Below, in pieces: positions 17,964 through 26,289 of a stretch of DNA of 64,000 nt (position 1 is its first letter; each line of letters begins with the position of its first letter). The notes under the pieces were generated by a model. It was not told where the DNA came from and made no database searches. It was given only the letters and a program-made list of their open reading frames with translations. The stretch is from JAOUEA01 sp963825685. Its GTDB lineage: Bacteria > Actinomycetota > UBA4738 > HRBIN12. Where the stretch lies: the NCBI GenBank assembly GCA_963825685.1, contig CAWGUD010000032.1:1-64000 (forward strand), in the 5' to 3' direction. A program made the translations under genes and the position numbers.

Positions 17964-18338
17964 ATGATCGACTTTAGGCTGGAACTCGTGAACGTTCCCG
18001 TGTCGGACGTCGACCGGGCGAAGTCCTTCTATGCCGACCAGGTCGGCTTCACCCTCGACCACGACCACGAGGTCACCGGCGACCTGCGGTTCGTGCAGCT
18101 CACCCCTCCAGGCTCGGCATGTTCGATCTCGATCGGCACTGGTCTGACCGAGTCGGCTCCCGGTTCGGTCGCCGGTCTCCAGCTCGTGGTCGATGACATC
18201 GAGGTCGCCCGGGCCGAACTCGTGGGCCGCGGCGTCGATGCGAGCGAGGTCCAGGTCTTCCCGTGGGGCTCCTTCGTGTTCTTCAGCGACCCCGATGGCA
18301 ACGCCTGGAGCGTGCAGCAACTGCCGGACCGCAACTGA
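17964..18338 (+). CDS. VOC (glyoxalase/bleomycin-resistance fold) protein
   Basis: Protein of 124 residues with the two beta-alpha-beta-beta-beta modules of the vicinal-oxygen-chelate fold: VPVSDVDRAKSFYADQVGF at the start and WGSFVFFSDPDGNAWSVQQ at the end, which is the usual metal-ligand containing C-terminus. Substrate unknown; such single-domain proteins include lactoylglutathione lyase-like enzymes and antibiotic-binding proteins. It sits between a full-length gene and a degraded paralogue of it. Confidence 0.88.
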   Translation: MIDFRLELVNVPVSDVDRAKSFYADQVGFTLDHDHEVTGDLRFVQLTPPGSACSISIGTGLTESAPGSVAGLQLVVDDIEVARAELVGRGVDASEVQVFPWGSFVFFSDPDGNAWSVQQLPDRN

Positions 18339-18382
18339 GCCGCTCGGCGCTCGACCGACCTCGGGCCGGATCGGGGCAAAGG

Positions 18383-18511
18383 CTCGAGCCTCCGGAGTGG
18401 GACGCGGCGGCGATGATGCCCATCGACAACATCGCGAAGTGGCGCGGATCGTGCGACCTCGTCGAGCTCACGCCCAACGTCTCGGCCAACGAGGCTAGCT
18501 CGGGCGGTTGA
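18383..18511 (+). pseudogene. C-terminal remnant of a paralogue of the 17076 gene
   Basis: Open frame coding LEPPEWDAAAMMPIDNIAKW then RGSCDLVELTPNVSA, aligning with the C-terminus of the 17076-17855 product (LEGAEWEAAA...ENIAKWRGSCDIVELTPNVSA) but missing about ten residues in the middle and all of the first 210. The stop overlaps the aroF stop on the other strand. Contains copy 2 of the 60 bp repeat (18428-18487). Confidence 0.7.
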
Positions 18512-19521
18512 CGGGGCGTCCCATCGCCTCGGCGAGCGTCACCAGCTCCTTGCCGAGCGCTTCCATCTCCTCGGGCAACAGCGCCTGCGGACCGTCGCAG
18601 AGCGCCCCCTCCGGATCGTGGTGCACATCGATCATCACCGCGTCGGCGCCCGCCGCCACCGCCGCCCGAGCCATCGGCGCCACGAGGTGCTTCTTGCCGA
18701 CGGCGTGCGACGGATCGACGATCACCGGCAGATGCGACTCGTGCTGGGCCACCGCCATGCCGGCCAGGTCCAACGTGTTCCGCGTGGCCGGCTCGAACGT
18801 GCGGATGCCCCGCTCGCACAGGATCACCTCGGAGTTCCCGCGCTGCGCGACGTACTCCGCGGCCTGCAGCCACTCGTCGATCGTCATCGCGAGCCCGCGC
18901 TTCAGCATCACGGGCTTCGCCGTGAGCCCGACTTCCTTCAGGAGCTCGAAGTTCTGCGCGTTGCGCGTGCCGACCCGGATGCAGTCGGCGATCTCCGCCA
19001 CGCGGCCCACCTGCGACACGTCGACGACCTCGACGATGATCGGCAGCCCCGTGTCGCGGCGGCACTCCACGAGGATCTCGAGCCCGCGCTCCCCCAGTCC
19101 CTGGAACGAGTAGGGCGACGTCCGTCGGCTTGTAGATGTCGCCCCGCAGCACGGTGGCCCCCGCGGCCTTGGCGGCCCGGGTCGCGATCATCGCCTGCTC
19201 CTCGCTCTCGACCGCACACGGCCCCGCGATGATCGTGAACGTGCCCCGTCCGACCGGAGTCGACCCCACCATCACGGTCGTGGCCTCGGGGTGCAGGTCG
19301 CGAGCGACCATCTTGTAGGGCTTGCCGATCTGGATCACGTGGTCGACGCCGGCGAGCTGGGTGAACGGGATCGCCTGGAAGCGCGTGGTGTCCCCCACGA
19401 GCCCGACCACCGTGTGCACGGCGCCGCGGGAGACGAACGCCTCGCCTCCCGCGTTGCGCACCTTCTCGCAGACGACCTCGATGTCCGAGTCCGTCGCGTC
19501 CTGCTTCATGACGACGACCAT
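18495..19521 (-). CDS. aroF: 3-deoxy-7-phosphoheptulonate (DAHP) synthase, one frameshift
   Basis: First enzyme of the shikimate pathway, joining phosphoenolpyruvate and erythrose 4-phosphate. It is the AroF/AroA-gamma type with an N-terminal ACT-like ferredoxin-fold domain (residues 1-70), then the barrel: IAGPCAVESEEQ, LRGDIYKP, IRVGTRNAQNFELL, PVMLKRGLA, VILCERGIRTFEP, and the metal-binding VIVDPSHAVGKKHL and IDVHHDPEGALCDGPQ. The frame changes near 19128, where removing one base gives KPRTSPYSFQGLG, the invariant family sequence. So the enzyme is almost surely intact in life. Preceded by an attenuator-like leader (19571-19672). Confidence 0.93.
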
Positions 19522-19570
19522 GTGCGGATCCCTTCGTCCTCGCCCGGTGGCGGCACGCCGGGACGAGAAA

Positions 19571-19592
19571 GCCCCGGGTACCGACCCGGGGC
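19571..19592 (-). terminator. Attenuator hairpin before aroF
   Basis: Perfect 9 bp stem (19571-19579 and 19584-19592) with a 4-base loop, followed on the minus strand by TTTCTC (19570-19565), lying between the leader peptide and the aroF start 50 bases further on. Its 5' arm (minus sense GCCCCGGGT) is also complementary to the stop-codon region of the leader peptide, giving a mutually exclusive antiterminator. Confidence 0.8.
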
Positions 19593-19634
19593 CGCTGTCG
19601 CTGGATGGCTACCGGCGACTACCCCGGGTCGCGC
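19571..19634 (-). promoter_or_regulatory. Ribosome-mediated attenuator of aroF (antiterminator/terminator switch)
   Basis: Three segments on the minus-strand transcript: 2 = GACCCGGGG at 19630-19622, overlapping the leader stop; 3 = GCCCCGGGTCG at 19592-19582; 4 = ACCCGGGGC at 19579-19571. Segments 2 and 3 pair over 9 bp, 3 and 4 over 9 bp. A ribosome stalled at aromatic codons would leave 2 free to pair with 3 and allow read-through; one reaching the stop would cover 2, letting 3:4 terminate. The pairing is seen directly; the mechanism is inferred. Confidence 0.75.
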
Positions 19635-19672
19635 CCGAAGTAGGTGAACCAGAAGCCGACGTAGCCCTGCAT
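19619..19672 (-). CDS. Aromatic leader peptide of aroF (attenuation)
   Basis: Seventeen-codon frame MQGYVGFWFTYFGRDPG with TAG at 19621-19619. Six of ten consecutive residues are Tyr, Phe or Trp, extraordinary in a GC-rich genome and fitting a sensor of charged aromatic tRNAs. An in-frame ATG at 19705 would add eleven residues; neither start has a clear Shine-Dalgarno, so the start is uncertain. No stop separates it from longer upstream frames, but the region is antisense to the upp 5' end only upstream of 19775. Confidence 0.75.
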   Translation of the reverse strand: MQGYVGFWFTYFGRDPG

Positions 19673-19774
19673 GACGGCGCCATGATGCCCGACGATCGCG
19701 GGCATGACAAGCGAGGGAGCCGATCGCGCACGGATTCGATCAGGCGTTCTCCCTCTGGCGTAGGATGCGCCACG

Positions 19775-20402
19775 ATGGCTGCCACGTTCACCGTGCTCGA
19801 CCACCCGCTCGCCGGCGACCTGCTCACCCGCCTCCGCGATCGCGACACCGGGCCCGCCGAGTACCGGGCACTCACCCGCCGCCTCGGGCTCCTGCTCGTC
19901 ACCGAGGCCACGCGCGACCTCGCGACCGAGCCGCGGAAGGTCGACACCCCGCTGGAGCCCTTCGAGGGCACCCAGGTCGCGAAGCGCGTCGTCGCGATCC
20001 CGGTGCTGCGGGCCGGTCTCGGACTCCTCGAGGCGGTGACCGACCTCTACCCCGACGCCGTGGTGGGCTACCTCGGCATGGAACGCGACGAGGAGACGCA
20101 CGAGCCCCGCGACTACTACGCGAAGCTGCCCGATCTCGCCGGACGCAAGGCCCTCGTGGTCGATCCGATGCTCGCGACCGGGGGCAGCGGCAGCGCCGCG
20201 GTCGGATACGTGAAGGACGCCGGCGCCGACGACATCACGTTCGTGTGCGTGGTCGCGGCCCCCGAGGGCCTCGCGAGGCTCCAGGCCGACCACCCCGGCG
20301 TGCCGATCGTGGCCGCGGCGCTCGACCGCGGGCTTGAACGCGAACGCCTACATCATGCCGGGACTCGGGGACTTCGGCGACCGGCTGTACGGGACCTACT
20401 AG
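19775..20402 (+). CDS. upp: Uracil phosphoribosyltransferase, one 3' frameshift
   Basis: Salvage enzyme converting uracil and PRPP to UMP, about 208 residues. Seen: VLDHPLAGDLLTRLRD, TPLEPFEGTQVAKRVV, IPVLRAGLGLLEAV, the PRPP loop VVDPMLATGGSGSAA, and the C-terminal uracil-binding tail NAYIMPGLGDFGDRLYGTY. An extra base near 20331 breaks the frame just before the tail; the TAG at 20400-20402 closes the correct frame. ATG 19775 chosen. Convergent with the nucleoside ABC importer, 11 bases between stops, making a small pyrimidine/nucleoside salvage neighbourhood. Confidence 0.93.
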
Positions 20403-20413
20403 TCCATTCTGGA

Positions 20414-21379
20414 CTAGAGACCCGTGGAACCTTCGTACGCCCTCCCCGCGGCGGCCGGCGGTCGCACCTTCCCGACGAAGCCGGCCAGCACGACGATCGT
20501 GACGACGTACGGGGTCATCCGGATGAACTCGGGCGGGATCGCGCCGATGATCGGCGCGTCGGCGAGCCGGAGCGGGATCGCCTGCGCGAACCCGAAGATG
20601 AACGCCGCGGCCATCAGCCTGATCGGGTTCCAGTTCGAGAGGATCAGCGCGGCCAGGGCGATGAATCCGAGGCCCTGGGTCTGTCCCTCGTTCCAGCTGA
20701 GGTTCACCTCGACGGCGAGGAACGCGCCGGCTGCGCCGGCGAGGGCCCCCGAGATCATCACGCCCTCGTACCGGTACGGCGAGACGCGGACGCCGACGGC
20801 CCGCGTCGCCTCCGGGTTCTCTCCGCACGATCGCAGCCGTAGCCCCCACCTGGTCCGATAGAGGACGTACCAGGCAGGAAGCACCGCGAGGAAGGCCACG
20901 AGCACCATCGGCGAGAGATCTTGGAACGCCTTCCCGAGACCCCACGGGAGGTCGGAGAGCAACGGCATGTCGAGCGTGTTCATGCGCGGCTGCCCCGAGT
21001 CGGATTGAGTGGCCTGCCCGAAGAAGATGGTCGACAGGAACCGTGCGACACCGACCGCGACGAGGTTGATCACCACGCCCGACACGATCTGGTCGACGTG
21101 GAAGGTGACCGTCGCGAGGGCGTGGATCGACGCGAAGATGGCCCCGGCAGTCATGCCGATCAGGATGCCGATGATCGGGCCCCACGGCAGGCCGAACTCC
21201 GGAGTGAACTCCGCGGTCCCCCAGGACCCTGTGACCGTGCCGATGATCATCATGCCCTCGAGCCCGATGTTGACGATGCCCGAACGCTCGCTGAAGAGCC
21301 CGCCCAGACCGGTCAGGTAGATGATCGTGTAGTAGGTGAGCGCGATCCCGATCGCGGCGCCGAAGTCTCCGAGCGGCAT
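20414..21379 (-). CDS. Nucleoside ABC transporter permease 2 (BMP-type)
   Basis: Membrane subunit of 321 residues with 8-10 hydrophobic helices. The segment LFSERSGIVNIGLEGMMIIG is the signature of guanosine/nucleoside importer permeases (NupQ/BmpC type). Later SCGENPEATRAVGVRV forms the cytoplasmic coupling loop and GMTAGAIFASIHA lies in the core. Its ATG overlaps the stop of permease 1. Last gene of a four-gene operon. Confidence 0.9.
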   Translation of the reverse strand: MPLGDFGAAIGIALTYYTIIYLTGLGGLFSERSGIVNIGLEGMMIIGTVTGSWGTAEFTPEFGLPWGPIIGILIGMTAGAIFASIHALATVTFHVDQIVSGVVINLVAVGVARFLSTIFFGQATQSDSGQPRMNTLDMPLLSDLPWGLGKAFQDLSPMVLVAFLAVLPAWYVLYRTRWGLRLRSCGENPEATRAVGVRVSPYRYEGVMISGALAGAAGAFLAVEVNLSWNEGQTQGLGFIALAALILSNWNPIRLMAAAFIFGFAQAIPLRLADAPIIGAIPPEFIRMTPYVVTIVVLAGFVGKVRPPAAAGRAYEGSTGL

Positions 21380-22593
21380 CAGAGATCGACCTCGCGGGAC
21401 GGTCCGGGCGGCTCGCCGGCCCCCTCGATGTCGACGGCCGCCTCGGCGTCGTGCAGGTCCTCGACCTCCGCCGCCCGCCGGAGCTGGCGGGAGAACAGCC
21501 GGCGCTTCGCCACCTGGTAGGTCACGACCACGGACATGATCAACAGGCCCTGCAGGATGATGATGAACTCCCGCGGCACGTCGGTCTCGAGCTGTAGCGA
21601 GGTCTCGCCTCGGGCGAGCACGCCCCACAGCAAGGCCGCGAACACGATGCCGACCGGGCTGTTCTGCCCGAGGAAGGCCACGGCGATCCCGGTGAAGCCG
21701 ATGCCGGCCTCGTACCCCGCCGGCAGGAACCCCTGATCGGCGAAGAGCTGCTGGATGCCCACGAGCCCGGCGAGCGCGCCCGACAGCAGGAACAGCTTCA
21801 CCTGCACGGCGCCGATCGAGATGCCGGCGGCACGAGCGGACCCCGGCGAGGCTCCGACGGCCCGGGCCTCGTACCCCAGTCGCATGCGCCGCATGATGAA
21901 CCAGACGACGGCCGCGGCGACGATCGCCATCGGCAGCACCCACGACAGCCGCGCGCTCGAGGCGATGCCGAAGAAGTGCCCGAGGTCGGGGATCATCGCC
22001 GCGTCGGGGAACGGATCGGTGCGCAGGTTCACGTTGAAACCCCCGCCGATGTCCTCGTAGCGCAACGGGCCACGGATCACCCACGCCACGAGGCTCGCCG
22101 CGATGCCGTTCATCATGATCGTCGTGACGACCTCGTGGGCTCCCGTCTTCACCTTGAGGATCGCCGGGACCGCCGCCCAGACCATGCCGCCGAGGACGCC
22201 GAAGACGAGCACCGAGAGCACGAGCAACGGCGCGGGCAGGAACGTGAAGGTCAGGGCCGCGAACGAGGCCGACGCCATGCCGACGATGAACTGGCCCTCG
22301 ACCCCGATGTTGAACATGCCGCCCTTGAAGCACACGGAGACCGCGAGCGCGGAGAAGATCAACGGGCCGGCGTTCGCGAGCACGTAGCCGAGCCCGTTGG
22401 CGTCACCGAACGATCCCGACAGGATCGCGCTGTACACCACCAGCGGGTTCTCGCCGTACGCGATCACGATGACCGATCCGAGCAGCACCGCGATGCCGAG
22501 GGCGGTCAGCAGGGCGAGGAGCTGGCCGCCGATGTTCTCCACCCACTCGGGCCGATGGGTGTCGCGCACGGTCGTCGCTTCGACGGTCGCCAT
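21379..22593 (-). CDS. Nucleoside ABC transporter permease 1 (BMP-type)
   Basis: Permease of 404 residues with about ten helices. Family signs are VSVCFKGGMFNIGVEGQFIVGM and RAVGASPGSARAAGISI (coupling loop). The C-terminal tail after residue 375 is acidic and cytoplasmic. Its ATG overlaps the stop of the ATPase gene (ATGA at 22590-22595), and it overlaps permease 2 by one base, so the operon is translationally coupled. Confidence 0.9.
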   Translation of the reverse strand: MATVEATTVRDTHRPEWVENIGGQLLALLTALGIAVLLGSVIVIAYGENPLVVYSAILSGSFGDANGLGYVLANAGPLIFSALAVSVCFKGGMFNIGVEGQFIVGMASASFAALTFTFLPAPLLVLSVLVFGVLGGMVWAAVPAILKVKTGAHEVVTTIMMNGIAASLVAWVIRGPLRYEDIGGGFNVNLRTDPFPDAAMIPDLGHFFGIASSARLSWVLPMAIVAAAVVWFIMRRMRLGYEARAVGASPGSARAAGISIGAVQVKLFLLSGALAGLVGIQQLFADQGFLPAGYEAGIGFTGIAVAFLGQNSPVGIVFAALLWGVLARGETSLQLETDVPREFIIILQGLLIMSVVVTYQVAKRRLFSRQLRRAAEVEDLHDAEAAVDIEGAGEPPGPSREVDL

Positions 22594-24129
22594 CAGCGGG
22601 CCTCCGCGGGGGTCTTGCCACCGAGCATGCCGCGACCGACCTCTTCCGCCGGCGCGTCGGGCGGATACTCGCCGGTGATCCGGCCCTCGTACAGCGTGAC
22701 GATCCGATCCGAGAGCGCGTAGATCTCGTCGAGCTCCGCAGAGATCAGCAAGACGGCTCGACCCTCGGCCTTCTGCTCGAGGATCTGGCTCCAGACGAAC
22801 TCGATCGCGCCGACGTCGAGCCCCCGCGTGGGCTGGGCGGCGAGCAGCAGCTTCGGATCGGTCTCGAGCTCGCGCGCGAGGATCAACTTCTGCTGGTTGC
22901 CGCCCGACAACGTCCGTGCCGTCGACTCGATGCTCCGCGTCCGCACGTCGAACTGGGCGATCAGCCGCGTGGCGAGCTCCTTCATCTTCTTGATGAACAG
23001 CACGCCCCGGCCGCTGGAGAACTCGGCGTCGTCATGTCGGCCGATCACGGTGTTCTCCCAGATCGTCATGTCGAGCACGAGCCCCTGATCGTGGCGATCC
23101 TCGGGCACGAAGGCCACCCCGCTGTTGCGGATCTCCTGCGTGCTCATCGCCTGGAGGTCGAGGCCGTCGAGCGAGATCGCACCGCCCTCGAGGGGTCGCA
23201 ATCCCATGATCGAGTCGGCGAGCTCCTTCTGCCCGTTGCCCTCGACACCCGCGACCCCGACGATCTCCCCCGCGTGCACCTCGAGCGAGAGCCCCTGGAG
23301 CCGACCGCCCCGAAGATCGTCGAGCCGCAGCACGGTCTCCCCGACCTCGACCTGCGGTTTCTCCAGGCGGAAGAGCACGGGGCGCCCGACCATCATCTCG
23401 GCGAGCTTGGCCTTGTTCGTCTCTGCCGGCGTCGTCTCTCCCACCACCGCGCCGCGGCGCAGCACGGTGATGCGATCGGCGATCGCGAGCACCTCGTCGA
23501 GCTTGTGGCTGATGAACACGATCGTCTTGCCGTCCTCGCGCAGCTTCCGCAGGTTCGCGAACAGCTCCTGCGTCTCCGCAGGTGTCAGCACCGCCGTGGG
23601 CTCGTCGAGGATCAGGATGTCGACCCCGCGGAACAGGGCCTTGAGGATCTCCACCCGCTGCTCCTCGCCGACGGAGAGATCCTCGACGGGCGGCCGCGGG
23701 GTCGATCTCGAACCCGTATGCGTGGGCCAGCTCGGCCACCTGCTGCTCGGCTGCATCGGTATGCAGGATCGGGCTGCCCTCGTCGCCGAGGATGACGTTC
23801 TCGGCGACGGTGAACGGGTCCACCAGCACGAAGTGCTGGTGGACCATGCCGATGCCGAGGGCGATCGCGTCACGTGGTGACGCGATCTTCACCACCTCGC
23901 CCTTCACGCGGATCGTGCCCCCGTCGGGCGGGTAGAGCCCGTAGAGGACCCGCATCAACGTGGACTTGCCTGCGCCGTTCTCGCCGATCAGGGCATGCAC
24001 CTCGCCCTTCCGCAGGTCGATCGTGACCTCGTCGTTGGCGAGCACGCCGGGGAAGCGCTTGCTGACGCCCTCCATCACGACGAGAGGCGAGGCGCTCTCG
24101 CGCCTCGCCCCCCCGTCGTTCGATGCCAT
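22593..24129 (-). CDS. Nucleoside ABC transporter ATPase (two ABC domains), one frameshift
   Basis: Fused double ATP-binding subunit, about 511 residues. First domain: Walker A GENGAGKST, Q-loop HQHFVLVDPFTV, signature LSVGEEQRVEI, Walker B ILILDEPTAV. Second domain: degenerate Walker A GVEGNGQKEL, VPEDRHDQGLVLDMT, signature LSGGNQQKLILARE. The second site is the usual degenerate one of the rnsB/bmpB-like group. Frame changes near 23695, between FEIDPAA and PVEDLSVGEE. ATG 24129 gives MASNDGG. Second gene of the operon, 19 bases after the binding-protein gene. Confidence 0.92.
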
Positions 24130-24148
24130 GAGCGTGGTCGACCGCCCG

Positions 24149-25261
24149 CTACGGCTCGGTCGGAACCTCGATATCACCGTCGAGGATCTGCTGCTTGTAC
24201 TCCTCGACCTGGTCGACGATGTCCTGCCCCATGAGGTCGGGGTTCGACGTCGCGTACGAGATGCCTTCGTCGGCGAGTCCGAAGACCTGTCCGACTCCGC
24301 CCTTGAACGAGCCGTCGCTGACGGACACGATCGCGTCGTACACGGCCGTGTCGACCCGCTTGATCATCGAGGTCATGATCCACTCCGCCTGCTCGGCCGA
24401 GACGACCTCGTGCTGGTCGGAGTCGACACCGATCGCGATCTGCTGCTTCGCAGCCGCGGCCTTGAACAGACCGTTCCCGGAGTCGCCCGCCGCGTGATAG
24501 ATGATGCACGCGCCGTCGTCGTACATCTTGTTCGACAAGGCCTCGCCCTGGGTCGGGTCGTCGAACGCCTTCGTCGTGTCGCCGATGTACTCCACGAGCA
24601 CCTCGACATCGGGGGCGACCTCCGCCACACCCGCGACGAAACCGGCCTCGAACTTCGCGATCAGCGGCCCGATCTGCCCGCCGAGGAAGCCGACGGTGTC
24701 ACAGTCCAGCTCCTGGGCCTTCAGGCCGGCCGCCACCCCGACGAGGAAGGAGCCCTGCTCCTCCTGGAACGCCAGGTCGGCGACGTTGGGGATCGCGTCG
24801 GCCTCGTTGTCGAGACCGCACGCGGTGCCACACGTCGCGTAGCCGTCGATGATGCCGAACGACGTGTCCGGGTAGTCCGGCGCGATCGCGTTGATACCGG
24901 GCGTGAACGCGAATCCGGTACCGATCACGACGTCGTAGCCCGCCTCGGCCAGCGACTGCGTGTTCTCGTCGAGGTTCGTGCCCTCGGAGTTCGCCTCGAT
25001 GAACTCGGTGTTCTCCTCGCAGACGACGCCGTCTTCGATCGCCTGGTTGAGGCCCATCTCCGACAGGTCGTTGAACCCGTTGTCGCCGAGGCCGCCCACG
25101 TCGAGCGCCACGCCGACCGTGAGGTCAGAGTTGCACTCGGCGGCAGCGCCGTCGGTCGGTTCGCCGCCACCGTCGCCGGACCCTTCGTCGTCACCGCACG
25201 CGGCGGCGACGAGCGAGAGCGCGACGAGCGGCAAGGCGAACATGCGGAGCCATTTCGGCAT
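24149..25261 (-). CDS. BMP-family nucleoside-binding lipoprotein
   Basis: Substrate-binding protein of 370 residues. Signal peptide with lipobox LVAAAC (Cys22), then a Gly/Asp/Glu linker (GDDEGSGDGGGEPTDG) and two Rossmann lobes: VGVALDVGGLGDNGFND, VVIGTGFAFTPGINA, IYHAAGDSGNGLFKAA, IGVDSDQHEV. BMP-family proteins bind purine or other nucleosides for import. ATG 25261 is 6 bases after GGGAGGG. First gene of the operon; the promoter must be within the 130 bases to 25392. Confidence 0.92.
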   Translation of the reverse strand: MPKWLRMFALPLVALSLVAAACGDDEGSGDGGGEPTDGAAAECNSDLTVGVALDVGGLGDNGFNDLSEMGLNQAIEDGVVCEENTEFIEANSEGTNLDENTQSLAEAGYDVVIGTGFAFTPGINAIAPDYPDTSFGIIDGYATCGTACGLDNEADAIPNVADLAFQEEQGSFLVGVAAGLKAQELDCDTVGFLGGQIGPLIAKFEAGFVAGVAEVAPDVEVLVEYIGDTTKAFDDPTQGEALSNKMYDDGACIIYHAAGDSGNGLFKAAAAKQQIAIGVDSDQHEVVSAEQAEWIMTSMIKRVDTAVYDAIVSVSDGSFKGGVGQVFGLADEGISYATSNPDLMGQDIVDQVEEYKQQILDGDIEVPTEP

Positions 25262-25391
25262 GCTTCCCTCCCGTTCCTCGTATCTGGATCCCCGGAACCG
25301 CGCGTGGCGGTCCGCGTGGATTCTCCCTGCGGGCCCTTGGCCCGTCAAACGAGTACCCCGTGGGAGACTACGCAGCCGGGAGGGAGATGGG

Positions 25392-25841
25392 ATGCCCGAG
25401 CACCGAGGCCGATCGATCGAGGACGACATCATGGCGCGGGTCGCGGCGTCGCCTTTCCATGCATCGATGGGGATCTCGGTCTCGTCCGTGCGTGAGGGAG
25501 AGGTCGACCTCGTGCTCGAGGCCCGGCCCGATCACGCGAACCTGCACGGCACGGTGCACGGCGGCGTGCTCGCGACCCTCGCCGACACCGCCGCAGGCGT
25601 CGCCGTGCGGTCCGCGACAGCCGAACCCGGTGGTCGGCACGCGAGCGTGAATCTCGACATCCAGTACCTGGCACCGGCGACCACGGGGACGCTCCTCGCC
25701 ACCGGTCGGGTCGTGAAGCTCGGTCGCCGGCTCGCGTTCGCGGAGGCCGAGGTCACCGACGCCGACGGAACGACCGTCGCCCGGGCCCAGGTGACGGTCG
25801 CGCTCTCACCGCCCGAGGCGGCACCGGCAGCTCCTCAGTAG
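25392..25841 (+). CDS. PaaI-family hotdog thioesterase
   Basis: Protein of 149 residues with the hotdog fold of small acyl-CoA thioesterases: NLHGTVHGGVLATLADTAAG carries the His/Gly catalytic-loop motif and the helix, and ASVNLDIQYLAPATTGTLLATG the central strands. Likely hydrolyses an aromatic or medium-chain acyl-CoA; substrate unknown. ATG 25392 follows GGGAGGGAGATGG. Ends overlapping the SCP2 gene stop by 7 bases (convergent). Confidence 0.87.
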   Translation: MPEHRGRSIEDDIMARVAASPFHASMGISVSSVREGEVDLVLEARPDHANLHGTVHGGVLATLADTAAGVAVRSATAEPGGRHASVNLDIQYLAPATTGTLLATGRVVKLGRRLAFAEAEVTDADGTTVARAQVTVALSPPEAAPAAPQ

Positions 25842-26218
25842 TCGGTATCGACGGCCTGCATCGCCGCCGGCAGCTGCGACAGCGCGCCCTGCAGCCCCAT
25901 CAGCAGGCCCATGTTCCCGCCGACCTTGACCTTGCCCGTCATGAACGCGGTCACGACCGAGAGCTCGCTCTTGGCGAGCTTCACCGCTGTCTCGTAGCTC
26001 TGGGTGATCGTCGCGTCGGGGCCGTCGGCGTCGCCGACGCCCATGTCGATCGTGCCCTCGGCGATCTCGATCCAGTAGTGGGTCTCGCCGTCGCTCGACG
26101 TGATGATCTGTTGGATCGTCGCGTGCTGGCTCGCCGCCGCCTGGCGGAACTCGTCGTTCGCGTTCAGCTGCGCCTTCACGGCGTCGGCCCACTCGGTGGA
26201 CAGGAACTTCACGGACAC
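25835..26218 (-). CDS. SCP2 sterol-transfer domain protein
   Basis: Protein of 127 residues with the SCP2 fold: KFLSTEWADAVKAQLNANDEF, HYWIEIAEGTIDMGVGDAD, ATITQSYETAVKLAKSELS, MTGKVKVGGNMGLLMGL. SCP2 domains bind lipids or acyl-CoAs, and in actinobacteria are often near steroid/lipid genes; here the neighbour is a thioesterase. GTG 26218 chosen since GGAG lies ten bases upstream; a second GTG at 26212 is possible. Confidence 0.85.
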   Translation of the reverse strand: MSVKFLSTEWADAVKAQLNANDEFRQAAASQHATIQQIITSSDGETHYWIEIAEGTIDMGVGDADGPDATITQSYETAVKLAKSELSVVTAFMTGKVKVGGNMGLLMGLQGALSQLPAAMQAVDTDY

Positions 26219-26289
26219 GTCGATCGTCTCCTTGCCTCGGGCTCGGCTCTCGGGTGCCGGGTGGTTGCGGGCGAGTATAGGCGCGCGGT

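Noticed and set aside
17793..18487. The repeat pair flanking the VOC gene as a mobile element
   Set aside because: No transposase, no terminal inverted repeats and no target-site duplication; the repeat is coding sequence of a paralogue.
19110..19130. Programmed frameshifting in aroF and similar genes
   Set aside because: No slippery heptamer or downstream structure was seen, and similar breaks occur in many unrelated genes, fitting random indel errors.
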